The notes beneath the pieces were generated by a model that was given only the letters and a program-made list of their open reading frames with translations, was not told where the DNA came from and did not search any database. This document shows positions 45,985 to 55,227 of a DNA stretch of 64,000 bases, one piece after another (the stretch's first letter is position 1; each line of letters begins with the position of its first letter). Source of the DNA: Vibrio sp. Isolate34 (GTDB lineage Bacteria; Pseudomonadota; Gammaproteobacteria; Enterobacterales; Vibrionaceae); NCBI RefSeq assembly GCF_022397915.1, contig NZ_JAKEUO010000024.1:1-64000 (forward strand), written 5' to 3'. The translations under genes and the position numbers were made by a program.

Positions 45985-46643
45985 TGTCTATATTGCGTAG
46001 CAATCAGGCGAACAGCGAAACAGATGAGTCTGGGGTCTGGCTCTCTGTTGGTGACCTAATGTCTGTACTTTTGATGATTTTCGCATTGTTGTTAATCAGT
46101 GCGTTGGTACAAATTTCAGAGGTTCATGAAGAGAGCCAGAACACTAGAATAGTGATCATTAAAGATATTAACGATGCATTAGAAAGTGCGGGAATAGAAG
46201 TTAATGCTGACCCAAGTACGGGAGACATATCAATCATGGATTCGATCTTGTTTGATGTGAATGACTATCGATTAAAGTCTTCGGGTAAGCAGTTTTTAAA
46301 TGAGTTTGTACCTATCTATACTAATGTGATTTTTCAAACGGAAGCTACTGCTGATGAAATATCGCGAATAGTCATCGAAGGGCACTCAAGCTCGGAAGGA
46401 CTATTTGAGAGAAATATGTCTTTAAGTGTACTTCGAGCGAATAGCGTGTCGACGTACATTAGCAGTATGGAATTCAAAAACAAATCAGGATTTTTTGAAA
46501 AGGTGGCTATTTCAGGCCGTGGGCCTATTGAAGCGAATCAATCTAAAGCTGAACCAAGTGATCGTAAAGTGAAGTTTCGATTCCAATTTAGAGACGATGA
46601 GTTCCTTGGTTACTTTTCAGAGGTGAAACGTGTCAGCCAGTAA
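45984..46643 (+). CDS. zorB: ZorB-like OmpA/MotB-domain protein, copy 2
   Basis: A 219-residue partner of the second ZorA. The N-terminal helix again holds the ion-channel Asp (D24 in WLSVGDLMSVLLMIFALLL). The OmpA-like part has IVIEGHSSSEGLFERNMSLS and ends SDRKVKFRFQF. Linker and OmpA domain differ clearly from copy 1. It overlaps the next gene by 14 bases, so the ZorC-like protein is probably translated from the same coupling. Confidence 0.83.
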   Translation: MSILRSNQANSETDESGVWLSVGDLMSVLLMIFALLLISALVQISEVHEESQNTRIVIIKDINDALESAGIEVNADPSTGDISIMDSILFDVNDYRLKSSGKQFLNEFVPIYTNVIFQTEATADEISRIVIEGHSSSEGLFERNMSLSVLRANSVSTYISSMEFKNKSGFFEKVAISGRGPIEANQSKAEPSDRKVKFRFQFRDDEFLGYFSEVKRVSQ

Positions 46644-48678
46644 CTTATTTGCCTTCGACTTACCGCGCGTACCGAATAATAATAGCGTTGAAGTTCTCTC
46701 ATTTGATGAGTACTACGAAATGGCGATTGCTGATATGCCGTTGCCTCAATTTCCACCAAGAACCATGGCACAATTAGTTGCGCTCGTAGACCAAGATAAA
46801 GCTAGTGAAATATCGGTACTAGAGTGGCTTGATATCATAGAAAATGATCATCATTGGCAAGGGTTAGACAAAGACCAAGAACTTGACGCTAGCCGGGCAA
46901 TTTGGCTAGCGATCTGTACCAATGGTGTATTAGGTAATATAGCATTTTTTAAAGCAGGTTTAGCCGTTGAGGGGCAGCCAACAACGATGGTGAAACCTTT
47001 ATTGGATTCAATGGATATAGTTAGTAGCGTTCCTGGACTAAACGTCGTTACCCAACAAAAAATCGGCTGGATAACAGCCATCAAAGAATCCAACTGGTTA
47101 GGTCTTGCAAAGCAGTGCTATGTGAGCAAGCAGTCTCCGGTTCTTCGGGTTAAAAAGCTGATGATGCCCAATGCAAATTATTACGTTGATAATTTAGGGA
47201 AGTATTTAATTGATTGTGCGCCTGCTATTCTCACAAGTGATGATCAAATCTGGTTGGAAAGTTGTTTTTATTCACTAAAAACAACTCAGCAGCGAATTGA
47301 GTATTGCCAACAAATACTAGCTAAATACAGCGCTAATCTAGGCAAGGGAATTGTAAAGTCACTCATAGAAGAACACTGCCTACCTAATAGCGAGCATTCT
47401 TTCTGGTATTACTTCGATCAGCCTTCCATAGATAGACTGAAAACACTCTTTAAGCTTTCTGATTACTATGAACTAAAGTCTTTAGTGACTCAGCTATGTG
47501 GCGATGAGTGTTCGGCTCAGTTAAATATTACCGAGCAACAGATAAAACAGATGCGCGGTCGTACTGATTTTTGGTCTAACTATAGCAAGCAATTCGATCG
47601 TATTCGGGTTTTACTGCCTCAAGAGAGTAATGATGTATTAACTGGAGTAGGTGCTCGTCTTACTAATCAGGTTGATGTTTACAAAAGCAATGACCCACAG
47701 AATGTTGAAGTGTTTATCTTCGCACTTGGAAAGCTCATTGTAGTTGAAGTGCTTAGAGGTGAATTGGGCGAAACGAGGTTCTACAAAAATAACAAATGGA
47801 ATGCAGAGCGACTGTTTAGCGGAAGTTTCAATTCTATCGCAGAAATTAGAGAGCTTGCGCAGGTTGAAGTGCATGACCATGTCTTAGCTTGGCAGTATTT
47901 CTGTGAAAAACTTCTACGTACCAAGTTTAAGGTCCTGCCAAATGAAAACACGAGTGCGTTTAAAGGGATGAGTAGGAAATTTGGTCAGTACTCTACGAAA
48001 ACAGGTTTGCCCAAGCCGGACACGCTAGCCTTAAATGATCGAGCTAGAATGCTTGAGGAATGGCTAGAGAAATTCTGGTCGTTTGAGTTCCAAACTACGA
48101 AGTACTCTACTACACCTGCCTCAAAGGAGAGTACCCAAACGTTAGCAAAAGCCCAGGTACAAAACCAACTGGGTGATGATGAATCATACAAAGAATTACT
48201 TAGTGTCGCTTCTAAGCAAGGTAATACGGAAGCTATGTATCGTTATGGGGTTGCACTGGTTAAAGGAACAAACTCTGAGCGCAAAGAAGGTGAAAGAAAT
48301 ATACTTAAGAGTGCTCAAAAAGGGCATAAGTCTGCTGAAGACTTTATTCAAAAGTTTGGAATTTCTGAGTACGCTGAAATGCGTCCAATATTAAAAGATA
48401 GTTTAAAGAAAATCAATGCTTCTGAGAAAATATGGATTGGCTTCCATATGCAAAGAGGTTGGGTAGAGTTGGACAGAACTTTAAAGGAAAACAGACCGGA
48501 ATCAAATGGCACAATGATTTTTGTAGAACTACAAGCAGGCAAAATGTTTTTCGAAGAAAAATCTAGATGGAAAGAACCACTATTTATTTTTGGACCAAAC
48601 TACATCGATAGCGCGAGTGATACGCAGTTAAAAGAATTAGAACTGATATTGACTCGTTATAAAGTAAAGCTGAGATAG
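46630..48678 (+). CDS. zorC: EH-signature (ZorC-like) protein with Sel1-like repeats
   Basis: A 682-residue cytosolic protein. The segment at about 310-425 resembles the EH_Signature domain of ZorC: RTDFWSNYSKQFDRI, a conserved Glu in LIVVEVLRGELGETRFY and a His in VHDHVLAWQYFCEKLL. A Sel1-like unit follows (about 515-580; ASKQGNTEAMYRYGVALVKG), then an unassigned C-terminal domain. ZorC of type I Zorya binds DNA and works with the nuclease-helicase ZorD, but no ZorD-like gene follows here. The Sel1-like part is an addition I do not know from ZorC. Confidence 0.65.
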   Translation: MSASNLFAFDLPRVPNNNSVEVLSFDEYYEMAIADMPLPQFPPRTMAQLVALVDQDKASEISVLEWLDIIENDHHWQGLDKDQELDASRAIWLAICTNGVLGNIAFFKAGLAVEGQPTTMVKPLLDSMDIVSSVPGLNVVTQQKIGWITAIKESNWLGLAKQCYVSKQSPVLRVKKLMMPNANYYVDNLGKYLIDCAPAILTSDDQIWLESCFYSLKTTQQRIEYCQQILAKYSANLGKGIVKSLIEEHCLPNSEHSFWYYFDQPSIDRLKTLFKLSDYYELKSLVTQLCGDECSAQLNITEQQIKQMRGRTDFWSNYSKQFDRIRVLLPQESNDVLTGVGARLTNQVDVYKSNDPQNVEVFIFALGKLIVVEVLRGELGETRFYKNNKWNAERLFSGSFNSIAEIRELAQVEVHDHVLAWQYFCEKLLRTKFKVLPNENTSAFKGMSRKFGQYSTKTGLPKPDTLALNDRARMLEEWLEKFWSFEFQTTKYSTTPASKESTQTLAKAQVQNQLGDDESYKELLSVASKQGNTEAMYRYGVALVKGTNSERKEGERNILKSAQKGHKSAEDFIQKFGISEYAEMRPILKDSLKKINASEKIWIGFHMQRGWVELDRTLKENRPESNGTMIFVELQAGKMFFEEKSRWKEPLFIFGPNYIDSASDTQLKELELILTRYKVKLR

Positions 48679-48687
48679 TACTTACCA

Positions 48688-49809
48688 ATGAAAAACATCC
48701 TACTCGCTACAACGGGCACAAGCCCTCAAGTTCTTACAGAAACGCTGTTTGCTATTCACCAAAGTGGCCGACCATTTCCAGATGAAATCTACGTAATCAC
48801 AACACGTAGTAGTAAGCCCGTATTAGAAAATGGCTTATTTCGAGATGGGCACTTTCAAACGCTACTAGATGAATACAACATGCCACCAGTTAAGTTTGAT
48901 GAAAGCCATATCTGGCTCATTGAAGATGATAACGGAAACAGCATTGATGATGCCAAATCCATCGATGATCAAACCTACATGGCCGATTTCATCACTCACA
49001 AAGTGTATGAGCTGACTCAAGATGACAATGTCGCCATTCATGCGTCACTCGCTGGTGGACGTAAAACCATGGCATTTTACTTTGGCTACGCCATGTCGCT
49101 GTTTGGTCGTGAGCAAGACACCTTAAGCCACGTTTTTGTTGACGATGAATACGAATTCGTACGTGATTTTTGGTATCCAACCAAGCAGCCTAAATGGGTA
49201 ACAGGAAAGAATGGGCAGGGTGAGGTAGATGTAAGTAAAGCCAATATAACACTTGCTGAAATTCCATTTGTACGTATGCGAAGCTCTGTTGACCCTAGCT
49301 TAATTTCTTCCATGGAAAAGTTTTCTTTTAGCCAAACCGTTGGAATGCTCAATGCCAGCCATAACGAAGACTTAAGCGTTACCATTCGAAAGAAAGCTAA
49401 GTTGATCTCTGTTGTTGGCGTAGACATTAAACTCACGGCAAAAGAGTGTGCCTTTTATCTATGGTTACTGGAAAAAGAAGGTTCAGGAGTTTTAGTCGAT
49501 AGAGATTTTGATTCAGATGGAACCTACAGCAAAGAGTTTTTAAATACCTATCTTGAGATAGCTAAAGACCCACGCGTTTTTGACACTTTCAAAACAACGC
49601 CTGAAGATTTCAAAGACGGAGACTTTAGCTCGCTAGTCGGCATGGCTCGCGAGTTCTTACAACCGATATGCTCAACGATAAATCGTAAGCTTAAAAACGC
49701 TTTACCGAGTGATATAGCAAATAAACTCGAAATAAAGTCGTTATCAGAAGCTCATAACCAGCGTTATCGGATTACGTTAGAAAAAAATAATTGTATTATT
49801 AGTCAATAA
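48688..49809 (+). CDS. CARF-domain protein of the NE0113/TIGR02584 (ring nuclease-like) family
   Basis: A 373-residue protein. The N-terminal 165 residues are a CARF-type Rossmann domain: NILLATTGTSPQVLTETLFA binds the cyclic nucleotide in relatives, and HASLAGGRKTMAFYFGYAMS is the diagnostic second motif of this family. The C-terminal part (170-373) is helical with a winged-helix-like KKAKLISVVGVDIKLTAKE stretch. Relatives occur with type III CRISPR loci and degrade or sense cyclic oligoadenylate. No CRISPR array or cas gene is present in this window. It is spaced 9 bases from zorC and 14 bases from hsdR, so it belongs to this operon. Confidence 0.75.
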   Translation: MKNILLATTGTSPQVLTETLFAIHQSGRPFPDEIYVITTRSSKPVLENGLFRDGHFQTLLDEYNMPPVKFDESHIWLIEDDNGNSIDDAKSIDDQTYMADFITHKVYELTQDDNVAIHASLAGGRKTMAFYFGYAMSLFGREQDTLSHVFVDDEYEFVRDFWYPTKQPKWVTGKNGQGEVDVSKANITLAEIPFVRMRSSVDPSLISSMEKFSFSQTVGMLNASHNEDLSVTIRKKAKLISVVGVDIKLTAKECAFYLWLLEKEGSGVLVDRDFDSDGTYSKEFLNTYLEIAKDPRVFDTFKTTPEDFKDGDFSSLVGMAREFLQPICSTINRKLKNALPSDIANKLEIKSLSEAHNQRYRITLEKNNCIISQ

Positions 49810-49823
49810 ATTAGAGCAAAGAA

Positions 49824-52800
49824 ATGTTCAGTAATGTGACAAGTGAGCCATCAATGACAACATCGAATTTTGAGTTTCTCCGTACAATCAGCCCAGACAT
49901 GTTTAATGCGCTGCTATCTGCAGAGCAAAACCTTCACAATGATCCAAACATTACTATGGTCAAAACCCGCATGTTTGGTGAAATGTGTGCTCGAAGTATT
50001 GCGGTCGGTATGAACATAGCTTTGCCAGAGCAGCAAATTGATCTTATTAAAGCGCTAAGAGAAACTAATAAGCTTCCTAGCATTATTGAACCATTTCAAC
50101 AGCTTCGAATTGTCGGTAATAAGGCTGTACATCAGAACTACGCCAACCCAAATGATGCCGTGCGTATTCTAGCGCTCTCTCACCATATCGCATTTTGGTA
50201 CTACAAACTCAAAAGCGGCAACTTCAATGAAGCAACACCAGCGTTCATTCAACCTCAGCCCCAGCAAGACAATGCAGCTTTAAATGAGCTAGTAACGCTG
50301 AAGCAGCAGCTCAAGGCTTTCCAAGAGAAAAGTGCGAATACTGAAGAAGCGATAGCTCATAAACAAGACAAGATTGTTGATCTAAAGGGCTATATCTCCA
50401 TTTTAGAGAGTCAAAAAACCGAAACGGAGCAACAAGCCCAAGATCGTATTGCCGCATTAGAAGCAAAGCTTCTAGAACAGAAACTGCAATTTGAAGCACT
50501 CAGCCAAGACCAACAAAAAGCGCAAGTTGTTGAGTTTGAGTCAGGGCTTAAAAAGAACAAATTTGAACTTACTGAAGCCGAAACTCGCTTCATTATTGAT
50601 GGTCAATTACACCAAGCTGGCTGGGAAGCAGACAGTGAGTTATTGGACTACCGAAAAGGCGCTCGCCCAGAAGCTGGTAAGAACCGAGCGATTGCAGAGT
50701 GGGTGTTCAACGACACCAAACAACGCGCTGACTACGTTTTATTTATTGGCTTACAGCCGGTTGCGATTGTTGAAGCGAAAAAGAAAGCGCTTAGCGTGCA
50801 GGATGCCTTACCACAGGCGAAAACCTACGCAGACCAGTTTGATTATGTACAATACGCGATAGATCACGACCTCACGTTGACTGTTGCTAATGAACCCCCT
50901 CAAACTAGTAAACGCAAAACACTAAGTTTACCGTCAAAGCAAAACTATGAACAAAACGTCGCAGAGGAAGCAGCGAAATATACGACGGCTGCCAACAGCA
51001 CTTTGCGTGATGACGAAAAACTCAAGCCAATTGCGTTTCTTTATGCAGCAAATGGCCGCGAATACTTACAACAGGTGAAAAGCCAAAGCGGGATTTGGTG
51101 TGCGAATGCAGATGGTACGAAACAACACGTATTAAGTGCCTTCCATTCACCGCAAGACATACAAGCTAAGCTATGTAAAAACCGCAAGAAATCGTTGGAT
51201 TGGCTGGAAACTCACGACAAAAAAGAGCTCGACCTATTCAAACCGTCAGAGCTTGCCGTTGATGCCATTGAAGATGCCATCGAAGCAGGGCAAGAGAACT
51301 TACTCGTCGCCATGGCAACAGGTACAGGTAAAACCCGTGTCGCAGGGGCAACCATGTACCGCTTGCTCACCTCCGGTTTATGCCGCAACGCCTTGTTCTT
51401 AGTTGATAGACGTTCATTGGGCACGCAAGCAGTGAACTCGTTTAAAGAGTATCGTATTCGCCAAATGCCATTGGCCGATCACTATAACCTCTATGAGTTA
51501 GGTGAAAAAACCGACCAAGCAGGCGATAAGCCGTGGATCCAAATAGCGACCGTACAATCGTTGTCACTAATGCTACAAAGTGAGAACAACCCGCTCACTC
51601 CAGGCATGTACGATTGTATTATTGTTGATGAAGCACACCGAGGCTACAACGAAGACACCGAACAAACCGAAGGTGAAATGCTGTTTAGAGATCAAGCAGA
51701 ATACCAATCGAAATACCGCCAAGTGATCGACTACTTTGACGCATTGAAGATCGGCTTAACTGCAACGCCTGCCACCAACACCATGAAAATCTTTGGTAAA
51801 CCTATTTACGAATATCGCTTCAATCAAGCGGTATTAGATGGACGCCTAGTGGATCAAGAGCCGCCAATCATTATCGACACAGAACTGACCCAGCAGGGTG
51901 TTCAGTTTGATAAAGGGGCAACCGTAGATCAGCTAGTGGATGGCGAGATCATTGAAGGTGTGCTCCCAGAAGAGCTTAATATTGATATATCAGGCTTTAA
52001 CCGAAAAGTGCTGGTTCCAGAATTTAATCGAGCAGTGTGTAACGCACTACCAGAATATATCGATCCAACACAGCCTGCCAAAACACTGGTCTTTTGTGTT
52101 AACGACATTCACGCTGACGAAGTGGTAAACATGCTACGTGAGACCTACCGAGACAAATTGGGTGACGAGGTTGATGATGCCATTATCAAAATCACAGGTA
52201 AATCAGCCAGTGGCGATAGCAAGCAGATTGAATCACTGATTACTCGTTATCGTAAAGAACGATTACCCAATATTGTGGTTACCGTCGATTTGTTAACCAC
52301 AGGTATTGATGTACGTCCAATCAGTAACCTAGTGTTTTTGCGCCAAGTGAAAAGCCGAATCCTTTACGAGCAGATGAAAGGCCGCGCGACGCGTACCTGT
52401 GATGAAATAAACAAGCAGACGTTCAGAATATTTGATGCGGTGAATCTTACTGAAACCATTGAGCGTCTTGGGGCTGAAAACTTAATGAAGCCCGTCGTAA
52501 ATAAGCCCAACTTGAGCTTAGAGCAGTTGGTGGAAGAGATGGCTTGCCCAGATGCAAACGATTATACACAAAGCGACGGCAACAGCTTTGCTCAGCAGTC
52601 GTTAGATGCGTTCACTGTAAAATTGGGCCGAACACTGAAAAAGGCTGATAAGCTTAAACTTGAAAAAGAGGGCGTTGCCGCCGAGCTAAACCAGTTAGAT
52701 ATACTGGTCTGCGACAACTTCCCTGAGTTAGAAAGCGCTAAGCAACTGCCTAAGCACCTGCATCAGCTTGGGCCAAAAGCGGCCGCAGAAGCAATAAAAA

Positions 52801-53435
52801 GCAACCCGTGGATACTCAATCGTGAGCCAGCCATGCGCCAAGCGATCAATTTTGGTGAAAGAGCACCGCTCATCTACTCAGGGGATGTGGGTGAAGTGAC
52901 GGTCACACAAAACTGGGGTGGCTATGAAAAACCAGAAGAGTATTTAGCGGCGTTTGAGCGTTTTGTACAAGAAAACCAAAATAAAGTCACCGCATTAGAC
53001 ACCGTAGTGAATCGCCCACGCGATTTGACGAAGGCGGATTTGGTTTCACTGCTAAGCAAAATGGAAACGAAACAGTTTAACGAGCAAACCTTGCTACAGG
53101 CACGTAAAGCCGCCAAACAAGAAGATGTGGCTGCGCGTATTATCGGCCTAATTCGCCAAGCCGCTATTGGTAGCCCGTTAGTCCCGTTTGAAGAGCGCTT
53201 AATCCATGCACAAGACACCATCACAACGCGTTATAAGCTTACGAAACCCCAACAAAAGTGGTTAAAGCGTATAGTGAATCAAATGCGTGAAGACTTAGTT
53301 CTCAACGACGATTCTTTTAAAGTGGGTACGTTGCGAACCAAAGGTGGCAAAAGCCGAGCAGACAAAGATCTAGATGGTCAATTAGACATCATTATGAAAG
53401 ATCTGGTGGATGCGACATGGGGTGAATCCGCGTAG
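49824..53435 (+). CDS. hsdR: Type I restriction enzyme, R subunit HsdR
   Basis: A 1203-residue restriction and translocation subunit. It opens with a DUF4145-like helical domain (about 15-130), then a coiled coil (150-245) and the HSDR_N nuclease domain (ADYVLFIGLQPVAIVEAKKK gives the D-ExK motif). The helicase motor has Walker A MATGTGKTR (about 497), DEAHRG (about 602) and GLTATPAT. The C-terminal EcoEI-type domain binds HsdM/S. All catalytic motifs are intact. It is the last gene of the upstream operon, with a terminator between it and hsdM, so subunits may be expressed separately. Confidence 0.92.
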   Translation: MFSNVTSEPSMTTSNFEFLRTISPDMFNALLSAEQNLHNDPNITMVKTRMFGEMCARSIAVGMNIALPEQQIDLIKALRETNKLPSIIEPFQQLRIVGNKAVHQNYANPNDAVRILALSHHIAFWYYKLKSGNFNEATPAFIQPQPQQDNAALNELVTLKQQLKAFQEKSANTEEAIAHKQDKIVDLKGYISILESQKTETEQQAQDRIAALEAKLLEQKLQFEALSQDQQKAQVVEFESGLKKNKFELTEAETRFIIDGQLHQAGWEADSELLDYRKGARPEAGKNRAIAEWVFNDTKQRADYVLFIGLQPVAIVEAKKKALSVQDALPQAKTYADQFDYVQYAIDHDLTLTVANEPPQTSKRKTLSLPSKQNYEQNVAEEAAKYTTAANSTLRDDEKLKPIAFLYAANGREYLQQVKSQSGIWCANADGTKQHVLSAFHSPQDIQAKLCKNRKKSLDWLETHDKKELDLFKPSELAVDAIEDAIEAGQENLLVAMATGTGKTRVAGATMYRLLTSGLCRNALFLVDRRSLGTQAVNSFKEYRIRQMPLADHYNLYELGEKTDQAGDKPWIQIATVQSLSLMLQSENNPLTPGMYDCIIVDEAHRGYNEDTEQTEGEMLFRDQAEYQSKYRQVIDYFDALKIGLTATPATNTMKIFGKPIYEYRFNQAVLDGRLVDQEPPIIIDTELTQQGVQFDKGATVDQLVDGEIIEGVLPEELNIDISGFNRKVLVPEFNRAVCNALPEYIDPTQPAKTLVFCVNDIHADEVVNMLRETYRDKLGDEVDDAIIKITGKSASGDSKQIESLITRYRKERLPNIVVTVDLLTTGIDVRPISNLVFLRQVKSRILYEQMKGRATRTCDEINKQTFRIFDAVNLTETIERLGAENLMKPVVNKPNLSLEQLVEEMACPDANDYTQSDGNSFAQQSLDAFTVKLGRTLKKADKLKLEKEGVAAELNQLDILVCDNFPELESAKQLPKHLHQLGPKAAAEAIKSNPWILNREPAMRQAINFGERAPLIYSGDVGEVTVTQNWGGYEKPEEYLAAFERFVQENQNKVTALDTVVNRPRDLTKADLVSLLSKMETKQFNEQTLLQARKAAKQEDVAARIIGLIRQAAIGSPLVPFEERLIHAQDTITTRYKLTKPQQKWLKRIVNQMREDLVLNDDSFKVGTLRTKGGKSRADKDLDGQLDIIMKDLVDATWGESA

Positions 53436-53510
53436 AATAGCGACCATTAATAACCAAGCATCGCTGGTATACAGCAAGCGGAAGGCTTGAATAATAAAAC
53501 CATTAACTAA

Positions 53511-53540
53511 AGGATTGGCCATGTGCCAATCCTATTTTTT
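53511..53540 (+). terminator. Intrinsic terminator between hsdR and hsdM
   Basis: AGGATTGGC and GCCAATCCT form a perfect 9-bp stem with a 5-base loop, followed by A and six T. It ends the long island transcript about 75 bases after hsdR. Confidence 0.82.
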
Positions 53541-53631
53541 CAACTGGCACTGAGTGTTCATGACCCAATGAGTTTATTACTCAATAAGTCTATTGTTCAT
53601 TAGTCAGCAGCCATTCATTAGGAACAAGAAT

Positions 53632-55227
53632 ATGAATACCAATGAAATCGTCGGCAAGCTGTGGAATCTGTGTAACGTACTGCGTGATGATGGCATCACC
53701 TATCAAGACTACGTCACCGAGCTGGCATCGCTGTTATTCATTAAAATGTGTGACGAACTGGACGACAAAAAAGAGTTACTACCAGAAGGCATTCGCTGGC
53801 AAGATCTGAAAGCCAAAAATGGTTTAGATCAGTTACAATTTTATCGCCGCATGTTGGTGGAATTGGGTGAAGATGAGCACTCAATCGTTCGCGCTATTTT
53901 CGCCAACGTGAATACCAATATTGACAAACCAAAGCATCTGCAAGAACTAATAGCAGGCATGGATAAGCTCGATTGGTATGGCTCTAGCCGTGAAGATTTT
54001 GGTGACATGTACGAAGGCTTGTTAGAAAAGAACGCGGGTGAAACTAAATCAGGCGCAGGCCAGTACTTTACGCCACGCCCGCTCATCGACACCATGACCG
54101 CGCTACTGCAACCCACTTTTGGCGAAGTCATCCAAGATCCAGCGTCAGGTACGGCGGGTTTCTTGATCTCCGCTGACCGTTTTATTAAAGCAGAGACAGA
54201 TGATCTCGACGATTTATCTCAACCACAAATCGAGTTCCAACAGCGCCAAGCGTTCCAAGGTATAGAGCTAGTTTCTGGTACGCGCCGTTTGGCACTAATG
54301 AACTGCTTATTGCACGACATTGAAGGGCCAGAAAACAGCGAAGGGCCAATCATGCTAGGTAACACCCTAAGTGGTGATGGTGAAACTTTAGCATCGGCGG
54401 ATGTTATTCTAACCAACCCTCCGTTTGGCAGTGCCAAAGGCGCAGGCGTGAGCCGTGAATTTACTCATATGACGCAAAATAAACAGCTCGCTTTTATGCA
54501 GCATATTTACACCAACTTAAAACCAGGTGGCCGTGCCGCAGTCGTTATTCCTGATAACGTGTTGTTTGAGTCAGGCGCAGGCACACGCATACGTCAAGAT
54601 CTCATGGATAAGTGTAACCTGCACACCATCTTGCGTTTGCCAACAGGTATCTTCTACGCACAGGGCGTCAAGACTAATGTCCTCTTCTTCCAAAAAGGCA
54701 CGCCAGAGAACAAGAACCAAGACAAAGGCTGCACCAAAGAGACATGGGTATTCGATATGCGTACCAACATGAACACCTTTGGTAAACGCCGTCCACTGAC
54801 TGAAAAGCACTTTGAAGCCTTTATCAATGCTTATGGTACAGACAAAAATGGTCAATCAACTCGTGAAGAGGGCGTTTACGAGACGTTGGGTGCTATTTAC
54901 CCAGAAGGTGAAGGTAGTGTTGAGAACGTCAGCGAGCAAGCGCACAAGGTAGATAGCGCACGTTTCCGCAAATTCAGTCGTGACTACATTCGTGACCAAA
55001 AAGGCGACAGTCTAGATATCTCTTGGTTAAAAGACCTAGAAGCGACTGGCGCAGAAAACCTGCCAGAGCCAGAAGTATTAGCTGGTGAAGCTATGGCTGA
55101 GCTGACCGAAGCTATGTCTGAAATTTACCAACTGATGCAAGCACTTGGCGCGAATGATGAAGCCGAAGGGCAAAAGCAATTACTTGAAGAAGCCTTTGGC
55201 TTGGCAGAAAAGCCGGAGGCAGAGTAA
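53632..55227 (+). CDS. hsdM: Type I DNA methyltransferase, M subunit HsdM
   Basis: A 531-residue adenine-N6 methyltransferase. The N-terminal helical domain (KLWNLCNVLRDDGITYQDYV) is typical, SAM-binding motif I is DPASGTAGFLISA, and the catalytic motif IV is NPPFGSA. A C-terminal coiled stretch contacts HsdS. ATG 53632 has AGGAA upstream, while an in-frame start 13 codons earlier lacks a ribosome site. It methylates the host recognition sequence defined by HsdS and shares one base with hsdS. Confidence 0.95.
   Translation: MNTNEIVGKLWNLCNVLRDDGITYQDYVTELASLLFIKMCDELDDKKELLPEGIRWQDLKAKNGLDQLQFYRRMLVELGEDEHSIVRAIFANVNTNIDKPKHLQELIAGMDKLDWYGSSREDFGDMYEGLLEKNAGETKSGAGQYFTPRPLIDTMTALLQPTFGEVIQDPASGTAGFLISADRFIKAETDDLDDLSQPQIEFQQRQAFQGIELVSGTRRLALMNCLLHDIEGPENSEGPIMLGNTLSGDGETLASADVILTNPPFGSAKGAGVSREFTHMTQNKQLAFMQHIYTNLKPGGRAAVVIPDNVLFESGAGTRIRQDLMDKCNLHTILRLPTGIFYAQGVKTNVLFFQKGTPENKNQDKGCTKETWVFDMRTNMNTFGKRRPLTEKHFEAFINAYGTDKNGQSTREEGVYETLGAIYPEGEGSVENVSEQAHKVDSARFRKFSRDYIRDQKGDSLDISWLKDLEATGAENLPEPEVLAGEAMAELTEAMSEIYQLMQALGANDEAEGQKQLLEEAFGLAEKPEAE

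Noticed and set aside
39792..46643. Flagellar MotAB or TolQR/ExbBD genes
   Set aside because: The A subunits have very long coiled-coil tails, the B subunits carry OmpA domains, and the neighbours are HNH, EH-signature and restriction genes rather than flagellar or transport genes.
48688..49809. Evidence for a CRISPR-Cas locus
   Set aside because: No cas gene or repeat-spacer array was seen; only the CARF protein is present.
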